DNA of 64,000 nt from Paenibacillus sp. CF384 (GCF_900106745.1 NZ_FNNV01000023.1:34157-98156), one strand, 5' to 3'. Positions 53,776 through 63,688 are shown, numbered from the stretch's first letter. The notes: generated from the letters alone by a model not told the origin. Made by a program: numbers and translations.

Positions 53776-53981
53776 GTCGCATTCTAGAGCTATCAGTGAA
53801 AAGCTTAGCATCTCAGGTAGGAATATTGTTGGCAGAACCTCCGATAATTGTTAGCAATCCTGAAGAGCTGCCTACGATATTCCTATCAGTTTAGGAAAAT
53901 CCTCTCTCGCCCTGATTCCATAAAAGCGCTAACATAAGGACAAGCAAGTTCAACCATCTCATAAGCTAGGGAGTGTTTAGA

Positions 53982-54920
53982 TTGCCCAAAGTACTTACAG
54001 AAGAACAAGTGAAGCATTTCATAGACAAGGGCTGGGTTAAAGTCGAGGAAGCTTATCCGCGGGAAGAAGCGCTTAAGGTGCAGGATTTCTTGTGGGAGGA
54101 GCTGGCGAAACGGGGCGTGCAACGAGAAGATCAAGCCACTTGGACCGAACCTGTCGTTCGGCTTGGCGACTATGTTCATCCCATTCATAACGGTTTGAAC
54201 TCGGATCGACTGACGGGCGCAATTGAAGATTTGATCGGTGAAGGCCGCTGGCAGCTGGGCAAAGAAAGAGAGAATGTCAGCTGGGGCGGTTATATCGTCA
54301 ATTTCGGACCGGAGGTGCCGGGCAACTGGCATTATGACGGCAGCCATTTCCGCCATTACCTGGATAGCTGGGAACAAGGTGTACTTCTTGTTTGTTTGTT
54401 CTCGGAAGTTAACAAAGGCGGATCGGGAACGTTGGTGGCCGAAGGCTCCCATAATATTGTGGCTAAGATGCTGGAGAAGCACCCTGAAGGCATCGGCCTT
54501 GGCGAGGCGATTCGCGAGTGTAACAAGCACCCATGGCTGGCTGACTTGCTGGGCAAGAACATCCCAGCTTCCGATGACATCTATGCAGCAACGCCATCCG
54601 ACAATCGTCAAGCGAAGAAGGAGCGTCTGCAGAAGTTTAAGGATACAGCTTACGAAGATCCGGACGGCTACTCGCTTCGTGTAGTAGAGACAACAGGAAA
54701 ACCCGGAGACATGGTGATTTGTCATCCGTTCCTCTACCATGCTCCATCCGACAACGAGCTTGGCGTTCCTCGCTTCATGTGCAACCGTGTAGCGCCAACG
54801 CATGAACGAATGAATTTCAATCGGGAGAATCCGGAGGATTACTCGGTTGTGGAACGCATGATACGTACAGCTCTCGGCCTGAAAGACGGGGAACCGTGTA
54901 CTTGGTCCAGAGCGGAATAA
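53982..54920 (+). CDS. Phytanoyl-CoA dioxygenase (PhyH)-family Fe(II)/2-oxoglutarate oxygenase
   Basis: 312 residues. The metal triad is HYD (His117, Asp119) and a distal histidine in HPFLYHAPSDN (His253), with an arginine for 2-oxoglutarate in VPRFMCNR. TTG 53982 has AGGGAG eight bases upstream; GTG 53973 overlaps that site. Such enzymes hydroxylate small molecules (ectoine, phosphonates, secondary metabolites). No pathway partner is adjacent, so substrate stays open. Its antisense strand carries a 305-codon open frame that I consider accidental. Confidence 0.85.
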   Translation: MPKVLTEEQVKHFIDKGWVKVEEAYPREEALKVQDFLWEELAKRGVQREDQATWTEPVVRLGDYVHPIHNGLNSDRLTGAIEDLIGEGRWQLGKERENVSWGGYIVNFGPEVPGNWHYDGSHFRHYLDSWEQGVLLVCLFSEVNKGGSGTLVAEGSHNIVAKMLEKHPEGIGLGEAIRECNKHPWLADLLGKNIPASDDIYAATPSDNRQAKKERLQKFKDTAYEDPDGYSLRVVETTGKPGDMVICHPFLYHAPSDNELGVPRFMCNRVAPTHERMNFNRENPEDYSVVERMIRTALGLKDGEPCTWSRAE

Positions 54921-54928
54921 ATAAGGAA

Positions 54929-54960
54929 GAGTTCACGATCATGATCGTGGACTTTTCTTT
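54929..54960 (+). terminator. Palindromic terminator, related to the one at 49.4 kb
   Basis: GAGTTCACGATCATGATCGTGGACTTTTCTTT: the core palindrome CACGATCATGATCGTG is identical to that at 49428-49443, and both end in CTTTTCT. Confidence 0.85.
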
Positions 54961-54980
54961 ATTTTATTGTAGGAAAGTGG

Positions 54981-55017
54981 TTGTCATGATAAAATGACGA
55001 CAATGATAATCATTTTC
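54981..55017 (+). promoter_or_regulatory. Promoter overlapped by a Fur box
   Basis: TTGTCA (54981-54986), 18 bases, GATAAT (55005-55010). GACAATGATAATCATTTTC (54999-55017) matches 17 of 19 positions of the Fur consensus GATAATGATAATCATTATC and covers the -10 box, so iron-loaded Fur should block it. Confidence 0.85.
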
Positions 55018-55032
55018 ATGTGGGGTGAAGAG

Positions 55033-55836
55033 ATGACAACGGCTTACGATTTTTCCTTAATTAAAATGTATTTACATATCTCGCCTGAGGGAGCCGATCA
55101 TATTCTGGATGAAATGCCGGCCGTGGATTTCTTTCAACCTGCTCGCTTAGAAGACATGCTGCGCAAGACAGGGGAGACGGTTCAAGCGATTGACAACCAG
55201 CTGGCGGGCTCGTTCTTCGGCACTTCTCTGTGCAATCTATGTATTACGAAGCTGTATTTTCTGTCGGCGTACAACAAGGTGCTGGACTTATCCCTCGATC
55301 ATCTTCTATTCCAAATTGATTATGAAGAAGGACATGGTCACGCTCATCTGGGCTACAAGATTAACCAGCTTATTACGCAAGATATTCCTTCCGAGAATGG
55401 CGAGGCCTTCGTATTGGCGGATTGGGAGCATTTCATCGTTACGACGGTTAGGCCGGCGGTCGAAGCGATTGCAAGTGCAGCGTCGATGAAGCCGGAGATG
55501 ATATGGCAGCAATTCGGCGGATTAGCGGGCATGATGATGGAGTTCGTTCATGCTATGCAGCTGCCGGAGCAAGTGAAGGATGGGTTTAATTATCATTTCA
55601 AGCTCCTGACGGAGTCGATTTCCCTTGAAGTCTTTAACCGTAAACGGAATCCGTTTCAGTGGACCCGCCGCTATGTGGCAAATCCTTTGAAGCCTGACGA
55701 GAACTGGGTCATGCGCTCCTCCTGCTGCTTGTTTGACCGCCGCGCCGATGGGACCAAATGTTATGTCTGTCCGCGAATGACGCCGGAAGAGCGGGAAGTT
55801 AGATCCAAAGAGATGTTGGAAAGAATACCTTCATAA
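55033..55836 (+). CDS. FhuF-like ferric-siderophore reductase / IucA-IucC C-terminal domain protein
   Basis: 267 residues, cytoplasmic. The C-terminal CCLFDRRADGTKCYVC is CC-x10-C-x2-C, the exact [2Fe-2S] ligand spacing of FhuF. The body resembles the IucA/IucC C-terminal (FhuF-like) domain. It probably reduces Fe(III) bound to an imported siderophore so that iron is released. The Fur box directly upstream supports iron starvation control. ATG 55033 is preceded by GGGGTG. Single-gene unit with its own terminator. Confidence 0.85.
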   Translation: MTTAYDFSLIKMYLHISPEGADHILDEMPAVDFFQPARLEDMLRKTGETVQAIDNQLAGSFFGTSLCNLCITKLYFLSAYNKVLDLSLDHLLFQIDYEEGHGHAHLGYKINQLITQDIPSENGEAFVLADWEHFIVTTVRPAVEAIASAASMKPEMIWQQFGGLAGMMMEFVHAMQLPEQVKDGFNYHFKLLTESISLEVFNRKRNPFQWTRRYVANPLKPDENWVMRSSCCLFDRRADGTKCYVCPRMTPEEREVRSKEMLERIPS

Positions 55837-55851
55837 GTAATTATTCAATGG

Positions 55852-55883
55852 GAAGATTCGCGTTTCGCGAGTCTTCTTTTTTT
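55852..55883 (+). terminator. Terminator of the Fur-controlled gene
   Basis: GAAGATTCGCG and CGCGAGTCTTC, one mismatch, followed by seven T. Confidence 0.92.
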
Positions 55884-55884
55884 G

Positions 55885-56141
55885 TGTGTAAGACTATGTA
55901 ACATTAGAATGTTGATGGCCGCTAGGCAAGCTCGTTCTAGCAGATGAAATACAGGCATAGAGTAGTAGTTGTACGAATTAGGAAGTGACATGACGAAATA
56001 ATCAGGATAATATAGGTTTATTAGTCATTTATATGTTATGTAATCTAACGCAATCAGGTGAAGTATAGTGGAGCGGCAAACTTTGAGTGTGATTTCAGGC
56101 GAGGTTTGCCTTCTTTATGTATAAATAGGGAGGTAAGCGAG
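55885..56141 (+). promoter_or_regulatory. Upstream region of the ureide operon
   Basis: No gene. A possible promoter is GTGACA (55985-55990), 17 bases, TAATAT (56008-56013). Close to the gene, GGCAAAC (56075-56081) and GTTTGCC (56104-56110) can form a hairpin followed by TTCTTT, which might attenuate transcription. The stretch is otherwise AT-rich without recognised motifs. All tentative. Confidence 0.3.
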
Positions 56142-57548
56142 ATGAACGATAGGCAATGGGATGTCCTCATTAAAGGAGGCAGTGTCGTGCTGCCGGATGG
56201 CGTCGAGGTACTCGACATCGGAATTACGGATGGGCGAATAACCGGCCTGTCATCGAATCTACCGGAAGCCGCTGCGAATCTCGTCATCTCGGCGGCAGGC
56301 AAGCATATTTTCGCCGGCATTGTGGATGCCCATGTGCATTTCAATGAGCCGGGGCTCGGCGATTGGGAAGGCTTCGCGACCGGGACTGCGGCTCTTGCGG
56401 CAGGAGGCTGCACTTCGTTCATCGATATGCCGCTTAATGGATTACCGCCTACCGTAAATCTATCGGCACTGAAGCTGAAGCTGGACGCGGCAGCCGGTGA
56501 GAACGGAGCATGTGTGGATTATGCCATCTGGGGAGGGCTTGTCCCCGGGAATATTGGAGAATTGGCGGCGCTGTCGGAAGCAGGCGTTGTGGGCTATAAA
56601 GCCTTCATGTCCTACCCCGGCGATACGGGAGAAGGTTGTTTCATGAATGTGGACGACGAAACATTAATGGAGGGCATGAAAGCAATCGCCTCGCTAGATG
56701 GAATATTGGCGCTGCATGCGGAGGATGAAGCGATGGTATCGGCGCTTGCTGCTGCCAAGCAAGCAGAAGGCAAGGTAAGCTTGCGAGATTATTTGGACGC
56801 CAGGCCGCCTGCGGCTGAATGGGAAGCGGTGAAGCGTGCGCTGCATATGGCTGAGCGTACAGGCTGCAAGCTGCATTTTGTCCATATCAGCACGCCTGAG
56901 GCGATTGATCTCATTGGCGAAGCCAAGCAATCGGGGCTCGATGTTACGGCGGAAACATGCCCGCATTATTTGGCATTCACCGACGAGGATGTGATTCGAA
57001 TTGGCGCCGCTGCGAAATGCTCGCCTCCAATACGCTCTGAGCGCGAGCGTGAGGCACTGTGGAAGCAGCTTGCCGCAGGCGAGATTGATATCATCGCGTC
57101 CGATCACTCTCCGTGCCCGCCGGCAATGAAGGAAGTAACGGGTGGGAATTATTTTGACGTTTGGGGCGGAATACTCGGTGCGCAGAGTTTGCTTGAAGTC
57201 ATCGTGAGCGAGGGCGGATTGAAACGCGGTATACCCCTTCACGTGTTGTCCCGGGCCATGTCGGCAGCGCCTGCTGAACGCTTCGGATTCGGGCATAAGA
57301 AGGGGAAGATTACGTTCGGATTTGATGCCGACTTGGTTGTAGTCGATTTGACTTCTCCCTATGTACTTACTGAGCAGCAGCTGAAATATCGGCATCCGCA
57401 CAGCGCATTCGTCGGTTATGCGTTTGACTGCCAAGTAGACATGACTCTGCTGCGCGGGAATATCCTTTTTAACAGAAGCGCTGAAGCAGGTGGAGAGCGG
57501 ACAGGTGGCGGTGGTCAACGGCTATGGCCTCATGTTGCCGGGACGTGA
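56142..57548 (+). CDS. allB: Allantoinase
   Basis: 468 residues of the cyclic amidohydrolase family. Metal ligands: DAHVHFNEPG, the carbamylated lysine in GYKAFMSY, LHAED, FVHIS and SDHSPCPP. It opens the allantoin ring to allantoate, the substrate of the next enzyme. ATG 56142 follows GGGAGG; an in-frame extension of 28 codons crosses the leader hairpin and is not used. First gene of a four-gene ureide operon. Confidence 0.93.
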   Translation: MNDRQWDVLIKGGSVVLPDGVEVLDIGITDGRITGLSSNLPEAAANLVISAAGKHIFAGIVDAHVHFNEPGLGDWEGFATGTAALAAGGCTSFIDMPLNGLPPTVNLSALKLKLDAAAGENGACVDYAIWGGLVPGNIGELAALSEAGVVGYKAFMSYPGDTGEGCFMNVDDETLMEGMKAIASLDGILALHAEDEAMVSALAAAKQAEGKVSLRDYLDARPPAAEWEAVKRALHMAERTGCKLHFVHISTPEAIDLIGEAKQSGLDVTAETCPHYLAFTDEDVIRIGAAAKCSPPIRSEREREALWKQLAAGEIDIIASDHSPCPPAMKEVTGGNYFDVWGGILGAQSLLEVIVSEGGLKRGIPLHVLSRAMSAAPAERFGFGHKKGKITFGFDADLVVVDLTSPYVLTEQQLKYRHPHSAFVGYAFDCQVDMTLLRGNILFNRSAEAGGERTGGGGQRLWPHVAGT

Positions 57549-57572
57549 ATATGCAGGGAGGGGGAGTCTGTA

Positions 57573-58820
57573 TTGAAGGCGAGCATAGGGATCTTAGAGC
57601 TGCTTGCGGAACTCGCTGCGATTGGCGAAGATCCGCATGGAGGCGTCACTCGGCTGCTGTATGACTCAGCCTGGCGGCAAGCGCAGCAAGCGGCTGCTCG
57701 TATGATGGCTGATGCCGGACTCGCAGTCTCCATCGATGAAGTCGGCAATGTATATGGGAGATTAGCCGGATCGGATGCCGAAGCATTGCATGTACTGACT
57801 GGTTCACATATGGACACGGTGCCATGTGGAGGGCGATATGACGGTGCACTAGGTATTGCGGCTGGCATTGCGGCACTCTCGGAGCTGCAGTTCAAGTACG
57901 GACAGCCTCGCCGAACGCTTGAAGTGGTGTCATTCTGTGAGGAAGAAGGAAGCCGTTTCCCGCTGGCCTACTGGGGATCGGGCAATGTTACCGGCAGCAA
58001 GAGCTTCGATGGAGCATTGGAGGCAAAGGATTCCGAGGGCATCTCACTTCGCGAGGCGATGGTAGAAGCGGGATTCGATCCGGATGCACATCGGCGAAGC
58101 AGGCGGACGGATATCGGCATTTACATCGAGCTGCACATTGAGCAAGGTGAAGTGCTGGAGCGTTCGCAATGTGAGATCGGAGTCGTAGATGCCATCTGCG
58201 GGCAGCGGCGCTATTTCGTGGATATTCAGGGACGCAGCGGACATGCAGGCACGACACCGATGGCGATCCGCGAGGATGCATTGGCTGCGGGAGCGGAAAT
58301 GATTGTCTGGCTGCGCAAAGCCGGCGTAGAGCACGGGGATGGTCTTGTGGCCACGGTCGGGAAGCTGGACGTTTCACCGAATATCGCCAACGTCATACCG
58401 GATAAAGTTCGCTTCTCCGTAGACATTCGGCACCGGGATGAAGCCGTCATTACCGCATTCTGTGAGCGCACTTTTCAAGCGTTTGAGGTGACAGCGGCTC
58501 AGCATAACGTCCTGATATCGAAGTCGTGCTGGCTGAGCGAGCATCCGGCGCCAATGAATGCGGCGATACAAGAACGCATGGCTCGAATCGCTGAGGATAA
58601 AGGGTATTCCCATATGACGGTCACCAGCGGAGCCGGCCATGATGCAGGATTATTCGCATCGCAATGCGCGTGCGCGATGATATTCGTGCCGAGTCAAGGT
58701 GGAATCAGCCATTCACCGCTGGAATATACAGCTCCGGACGCTATCGTGCGCGGTACCGACGTCTTAACCGAACTGCTCTATCAACTTGCCTATGTGGAGG
58801 AGTCCCATGAAGCGATATAA
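57573..58820 (+). CDS. allC: Allantoate amidohydrolase
   Basis: 415 residues, M20 family (hydantoinase/carbamoylase type). Ligands: GSHMDTVPCGG, FCEEEGSRFP, and the dimerisation/substrate segment QGRSGHAGTTPM; SGAGHDAGLFA closes the site. It removes ammonia and CO2 from allantoate, giving ureidoglycine. TTG 57573 with GGGAGGGGGAG upstream. Ureidoglycolate-forming or N-carbamoyl amino acid amidases are alternatives, excluded by the neighbours allB and pucG. Its end overlaps pucG by 14 bases. Confidence 0.92.
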   Translation: MKASIGILELLAELAAIGEDPHGGVTRLLYDSAWRQAQQAAARMMADAGLAVSIDEVGNVYGRLAGSDAEALHVLTGSHMDTVPCGGRYDGALGIAAGIAALSELQFKYGQPRRTLEVVSFCEEEGSRFPLAYWGSGNVTGSKSFDGALEAKDSEGISLREAMVEAGFDPDAHRRSRRTDIGIYIELHIEQGEVLERSQCEIGVVDAICGQRRYFVDIQGRSGHAGTTPMAIREDALAAGAEMIVWLRKAGVEHGDGLVATVGKLDVSPNIANVIPDKVRFSVDIRHRDEAVITAFCERTFQAFEVTAAQHNVLISKSCWLSEHPAPMNAAIQERMARIAEDKGYSHMTVTSGAGHDAGLFASQCACAMIFVPSQGGISHSPLEYTAPDAIVRGTDVLTELLYQLAYVEESHEAI

Positions 58821-60051
58821 GGATTTATCTCCCTCGCCTCGCATCATACTGACACCGGGTCCCGTCGAGGTTGATCCGCGCGTATCCAGAGCGCTTTCTT
58901 ATCCGATGCTCGGCCAATTCGATCCGGAGTTTACCGCGATCATGAATGAGACGATGCAAATGCTGCGCGAGCTCTTCCGAACGTCCAATCGATGGGCTTA
59001 CCCGATAGACGGAACTTCCCGCGCAGGCTTGGAGGCGGTGCTAACCGGACTCATCGAGCCGGGAGACCGGGTGCTCGTTCCGATCTTCGGCCGATTCGGC
59101 TATTTGCTCGCCGAAATCGCGGAACGCTGCGGAGCAGAAGTCGTAACCATCGAGACGGAGTGGGGCACGGTGTTTAAGCCCGGCGATGTCATCGATGCCA
59201 TCGACAGACTCAAGCCGACTCTGGTCGCCATCGTCCATGGTGAAACATCGACAGGCCGTTTGCAGCCGCTTGAAGCGATTGGCCGAGCCTGCCGGGAACG
59301 GGATCTCTTGCTCATCGTGGATGCAGTCGCGACAATCGGCGGCGTTCCTGTCGAGACGGATGCATGGCAGCTCGACGCCGTGGTCGGCGGAACGCAGAAG
59401 TGCTTATCCGTCCCATCCGGCATGGCACCAATCACATATAACGATCGGGTTGAAGCGAAGCTGATGAAGCGTAAGCGGATTGAGAAGGGAATCCGGCCGG
59501 ATGGTTACATCGATGAGGATCCTCAATTATTCATCCGCAGCAATTACTTGGACTTGACGCAGCTGCAGGATTATTGGAGTCCGCAGCGACTGAACCATCA
59601 TACCGAAGCGACGGCGATGGTGTATGGACTTCGAGAAGGACTGCGTCTTGTGCTGGAAGAAGGACTGGAGCAGCGTTTTGCGCGCCATCGCCTGCATGAA
59701 CAAGCGTTAGTTGCAGGGCTTCAAGCGATGGGACTGACAAGATACGGCGACGATAGCTGCAAGATGCCTGTCGTTACCTGCATTTGCATTCCCTCAGGCG
59801 TAGACGGAGAAGCGGTGCGCAGCCAGCTCCTTGCGGATTTCGGTATCGAAATCGCAAGCTCATTCGGCCCGCTGAAAGGTCAGATTTGGCGAATCGGCAC
59901 AATGGGGTACAGCTGCCGCAAATCCAATATCTTACTTGGTTTGGCAGCGCTCGAAGCAGTATTGCCCCTCAATGGTGCAAGCATCATTCCAGGTGCTGCC
60001 ATCTCGGCGGCATTGGCTGTTTATGTGGAAGGGGCGAAGCCGGATGCATAA
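58807..60051 (+). CDS. pucG: Ureidoglycine-glyoxylate aminotransferase (PucG-type)
   Basis: 414 residues, class V PLP aminotransferase. LTPGPVEVDPRV, GTSRAGLEAVL, VDAVATIGG and the PLP lysine in GGTQKCLSVPSG are visible. PucG moves the amino group from ureidoglycine to glyoxylate, giving oxalurate and glycine. ATG 58807 lies inside the end of allC with GTGGAGGAG upstream. Alanine-glyoxylate aminotransferase is the general family; context makes PucG the better call. Confidence 0.9.
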   Translation: MKRYKDLSPSPRIILTPGPVEVDPRVSRALSYPMLGQFDPEFTAIMNETMQMLRELFRTSNRWAYPIDGTSRAGLEAVLTGLIEPGDRVLVPIFGRFGYLLAEIAERCGAEVVTIETEWGTVFKPGDVIDAIDRLKPTLVAIVHGETSTGRLQPLEAIGRACRERDLLLIVDAVATIGGVPVETDAWQLDAVVGGTQKCLSVPSGMAPITYNDRVEAKLMKRKRIEKGIRPDGYIDEDPQLFIRSNYLDLTQLQDYWSPQRLNHHTEATAMVYGLREGLRLVLEEGLEQRFARHRLHEQALVAGLQAMGLTRYGDDSCKMPVVTCICIPSGVDGEAVRSQLLADFGIEIASSFGPLKGQIWRIGTMGYSCRKSNILLGLAALEAVLPLNGASIIPGAAISAALAVYVEGAKPDA

Positions 60052-61645
60052 CGTTATGCCGCGATCCTATCGCTATATGGTGACGACACCTCATTATTTG
60101 GCAAGCCAAGTGGGAAGCGGGATTCTCCTTCAAGGCGGCAATGCGATAGATGCTGCCGTGGCGGTCAGCGCTGCGCTTGCCGTCGTGTATCCGCATATGA
60201 CTGGGCTTGGCGGTGACAGCTTCTTTCTGATTTATTCCGTGCAAGAAAATAGAATCATCGGTCTAAATGGCAGCGGCAGAGCAGCGTCAGCTGCAAATCC
60301 GGACCAATTTCTGAAGGAAGGGCTGAGCCGGCTTCCTGATCGCGGCGTGCAGAGTGCGATAACGGTTCCCGACATGGTGGACGCATGGTGGGAAGTATGG
60401 TCGAAATACGGCAAGCTGCCATGGGAAGAGCTTATGCGACCCGCACTCCGATATGCCGAAGAAGGCATTCCGATTTCGCGCAATCTGCACGTATGGATGA
60501 CTCGCGATGAGCAGCTGCTGCGTGCGGATCCTGTTCTGCGCGACTTGTACATCGATCCCGTTATGAACACGATCAAGCCTGAAGGTTCGAGGCTCAAACA
60601 GCCGCAGCTTGCCGAATCACTGCGCACGTTGATGCACGAAGGCCGCGATGCCTTCTATGAAGGCACACTCATGAAAGCAATCGTCGATGCGGTACGCGCG
60701 GATGGCGGTTTACTTGCCGAATCGGATTTTACCTCACACCATAGTGAGTGGGTGGAGCCGCTTGCTGTGGAATATAGAGGCGCGCAAGTCTATCAAATGC
60801 CCCCTAATTCACAAGGCTTCTCCCTCCTCATGATGCTGAACATGCTGGAGCTGTTCGATCTAAAGCGGATTCCGCGCAGTTCTTCGGCTTTCTATCATTT
60901 GGTGACCGAGGTGGTAAAGCGAGCGTTTCGCTACCGAGATATGTATCTAGCCGATCCGACATTCAGCACGATTCCGCTGGAGCAGCTGCTTAGTAAAGAA
61001 ATGGCGGAGCAACTGGTCAACGAAATACAGAGAAATCCTGTGCAGGCAAGTGATTGTGACTCCGTGCCCACGGGTCAAGACACCGCATACGCCTCGGTCG
61101 TAGATGAAGCGGGGAATGCGGTGTCCTTCATTCAAAGCCTCTATTACGATTTCGGCTCCGCGTATACGGCCGGGCAGACAGGCATTATTTTGCAAAATCG
61201 CGGTTCCTACTTTTCTCTCGATCCAGCTCATCCCAATGTGCTGCTTCCAGGAAAACGTCCTTTCCATACGCTTATGCCAGGTATGGCGCTTAAAGACGGG
61301 AAGCCGATCATGCTGATGGGAACGCAAGGCGGGGAAGGGCAGCCGCAGACGCAGCTTTCGGTTATTACCGGCGTTTTGGATTACGGCTGCACCATTCAAG
61401 AGGCTATTGAATTACCGCGATGGGTGTACGGGCGCACCTGGGGCGACGATAGTGATCGGCTTCGATTGGAGAACCGCGATCTCGGCGATGCCGCTGAGCA
61501 ATTGAAAGCTTGGGGACACCAGATCGATGTGGTGGATGGCTGGGACGGCATAATGGGTCAGGCGCAAGGGATCTTGATCGGCAGTGATGGCGTCATTAGC
61601 GGTGCGGCGGATCCAAGGGGAGACGGAGCTGCAATTGGCGGTTAG
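60044..61645 (+). CDS. Gamma-glutamyltransferase-family Ntn hydrolase; candidate oxamate amidohydrolase (HpxW-like)
   Basis: 533 residues of the GGT fold: GGNAIDAAVAVSAALAVVYP, TGLGGDSFFLIY, and the autoprocessing site DTAYASVVDEAGNAVSF with Thr347 as probable nucleophile. No signal peptide, so cytoplasmic, unlike typical GGT. The start overlaps the end of pucG. In Klebsiella the GGT-family enzyme HpxW hydrolyses oxamate to oxalate and ammonia late in ureide breakdown, and PucG supplies oxalurate one step earlier. Position as fourth gene after pucG suggests the same role, though the oxalurate carbamoyltransferase is not here. YwrD-like GGT is the alternative. Confidence 0.75.
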   Translation: MHNVMPRSYRYMVTTPHYLASQVGSGILLQGGNAIDAAVAVSAALAVVYPHMTGLGGDSFFLIYSVQENRIIGLNGSGRAASAANPDQFLKEGLSRLPDRGVQSAITVPDMVDAWWEVWSKYGKLPWEELMRPALRYAEEGIPISRNLHVWMTRDEQLLRADPVLRDLYIDPVMNTIKPEGSRLKQPQLAESLRTLMHEGRDAFYEGTLMKAIVDAVRADGGLLAESDFTSHHSEWVEPLAVEYRGAQVYQMPPNSQGFSLLMMLNMLELFDLKRIPRSSSAFYHLVTEVVKRAFRYRDMYLADPTFSTIPLEQLLSKEMAEQLVNEIQRNPVQASDCDSVPTGQDTAYASVVDEAGNAVSFIQSLYYDFGSAYTAGQTGIILQNRGSYFSLDPAHPNVLLPGKRPFHTLMPGMALKDGKPIMLMGTQGGEGQPQTQLSVITGVLDYGCTIQEAIELPRWVYGRTWGDDSDRLRLENRDLGDAAEQLKAWGHQIDVVDGWDGIMGQAQGILIGSDGVISGAADPRGDGAAIGG

Positions 61646-61810
61646 CTTACATAATTTGGTTGCGATCTAATATTCATTTAACTTTTCTATGAAATCTCGT
61701 AGGGATCTAATTGTTATACATAATCTTCTTAAACATTTAGCGCTTAAACTTGGAGTTAGCTGGAAGTCAACCAGAAACTATTAACTTCAAGTAGGGGGCA
61801 GCATTAAGCA

Positions 61811-63688
61811 ATGGTTAAGAACGCACTTCAATTTTTCACATTTCGTAAGCTTGCAACTAGGTTCTCAGCGGTAACACTCTTCATTATGATTATCATCGTA
61901 GCAGCGATGTCGATCGCACTCTTCTTGCCCAACTCCAAGTTGTTTCGTGATCAGATTGATCAGGAATTGGCGCTAAAGACAGAGAATATTGCGACTTCCT
62001 TTGATCATAATCTAAGACAAGAGTTAACGAAGCTGGAGTCCTTTGCGAGCTATGCGCAGCTGCTTGGCCCTGATAAAGCGCGTCACTTGGAGATGGTGAA
62101 AGCTTTCGCGGCACAGCACAAAGAATTCGGGCAAGGCGTTTCCCTCTCCATGGATCTGGATGGCAAGAATGCCGTCCTGAGTACAGGATTGAGCATCGAT
62201 CTGTCGGGAAGGACGTATATTCCGCAATTGAGACGTGGGGAGTCGGCGATTGCACCTCCCGCAGTGTCCAAGGCAGATCCGTCCACTCTGATTGTTCCAT
62301 TCGCAGCTCCGTTGATTAAGGATGGCGTCACTTACGGGTTCTATTCCTCTGCTATAGAGATCAATGAAGCTACCCGCGTCATTCGCGAAACGAAAATCGG
62401 CGACTCCGGGTATGCGGTCCTCCTGGATATGAACGGGACAATGGTCTATCATCCGGATGCTTCTTTTATCATGAAGAAAAACATAGCTGATCTAAACATT
62501 CCCGAACTTACAGCAGCGTTTGAGTCGGCGAAGCAAGGAAAACCGGCCTCTTACTCCTATGAATTTGACGGCGTCAAAAAAATCGGCTATGCATACGGAA
62601 GCGAAACCGGATTCGTCACGATGCTGGCCGTTCCGGAGAGCGAACTAATGGCGCCAATCAATCAAATGATGCGCACTACGCTGATTACAGCACTCATTGT
62701 CGCATTAGTCGCATTAGTCGCGATCTATACGTTTACAACGAGAATGGTTCAGCCAATCATCTACATTACAGCGATGGTCAAGAAGCTGGCGACAGGTGAT
62801 CTCCGACCTAGAATCGAAATTCGTTCCAAGGATGAATTGGGCGAACTGGCCGTTCATATGAATGGGATGTTAGATGGCTTGTCCAGTATGATTGAGCAGG
62901 TATCGACAGCTTCCGTAGGCGTAGCCTCATCGGCCGAACAGATTACGATCAGTACGGATGAAGTGGCAAAAGGAAGCGTGGATCAGGCGGCACAAGCAGG
63001 TGTCATGTCCGAATTGTTCGGCAGTCTCGATAACTCCATCCGCTCTGTGTCGGCAAGTGCAAGAGAAGCGAAATCGCTGTCGGGTGAAACGGTGAACATT
63101 GCCAAAGAAGGCACGAACCTGATCAATCAGACGATCGGTCAGATGGACGAAGTGAATCGGCATATGTCCCAGCTGGAGAGCGATTCGCGCAAAATCGGGG
63201 ATATTAGCGGCGTTATTAACGATATTGCGGAGCAAACGAATCTGCTGGCGCTGAATGCAGCAATCGAAGCAGCGCGTGCAGGGGAGCAGGGACGCGGCTT
63301 CGCGGTTGTAGCAGATGAAGTGCGCAAATTGGCTGAACGAAGCGGTGATGCCACCAGACAAATCGCAGGAATCATTAAGGTTATGCAGAACAGCGCGGAG
63401 AAGAGCGTTCTAGCGGTTGCTGAGAGTGTAGCCCAGTTTGGCAGAACGCGAGATTCCTTCGGGGACATCGTCATGAATGTGCAGATGACCTCAAGCAAAG
63501 TTGAAGAAATCTTCAAGGACAGCCAGACCCAAGCAGCGGCATCAGGTGAAGTAATGCAGTCAATCAGCTCGGTTGCGGCAATCAGCGAACAATCGGCAGC
63601 GGCGGCGGAAGAGACGGCTGCATCTTCGCAGGAGCTTTCTTATATGGCCGCGAAGCTCAATGAGTCGGTGGCGAAATTCAAATATTAG
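61811..63688 (+). CDS. Methyl-accepting chemotaxis protein with cache sensor
   Basis: 625 residues. Membrane segments about 20-42 and 289-310; between them a large double-cache-type sensor ([40 protein letters not shown]). HAMP (about 311-362), then the signalling domain with tip [20 protein letters not shown] (about 472-491). Cache domains of this type often bind amino acids or purine-related ligands; following the ureide operon by 165 bases it could sense a related compound, but that is only a neighbour argument. Start ATG 61811 with AGGGGG 12 bases upstream. Confidence 0.9.
   Translation: MVKNALQFFTFRKLATRFSAVTLFIMIIIVAAMSIALFLPNSKLFRDQIDQELALKTENIATSFDHNLRQELTKLESFASYAQLLGPDKARHLEMVKAFAAQHKEFGQGVSLSMDLDGKNAVLSTGLSIDLSGRTYIPQLRRGESAIAPPAVSKADPSTLIVPFAAPLIKDGVTYGFYSSAIEINEATRVIRETKIGDSGYAVLLDMNGTMVYHPDASFIMKKNIADLNIPELTAAFESAKQGKPASYSYEFDGVKKIGYAYGSETGFVTMLAVPESELMAPINQMMRTTLITALIVALVALVAIYTFTTRMVQPIIYITAMVKKLATGDLRPRIEIRSKDELGELAVHMNGMLDGLSSMIEQVSTASVGVASSAEQITISTDEVAKGSVDQAAQAGVMSELFGSLDNSIRSVSASAREAKSLSGETVNIAKEGTNLINQTIGQMDEVNRHMSQLESDSRKIGDISGVINDIAEQTNLLALNAAIEAARAGEQGRGFAVVADEVRKLAERSGDATRQIAGIIKVMQNSAEKSVLAVAESVAQFGRTRDSFGDIVMNVQMTSSKVEEIFKDSQTQAAASGEVMQSISSVAAISEQSAAAAEETAASSQELSYMAAKLNESVAKFKY

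Noticed and set aside
53886..54803. A 305-codon minus-strand open frame over the PhyH gene
   Set aside because: It is antisense to a gene with intact catalytic motifs, has no recognised domain and no ribosome site; a product of codon bias.
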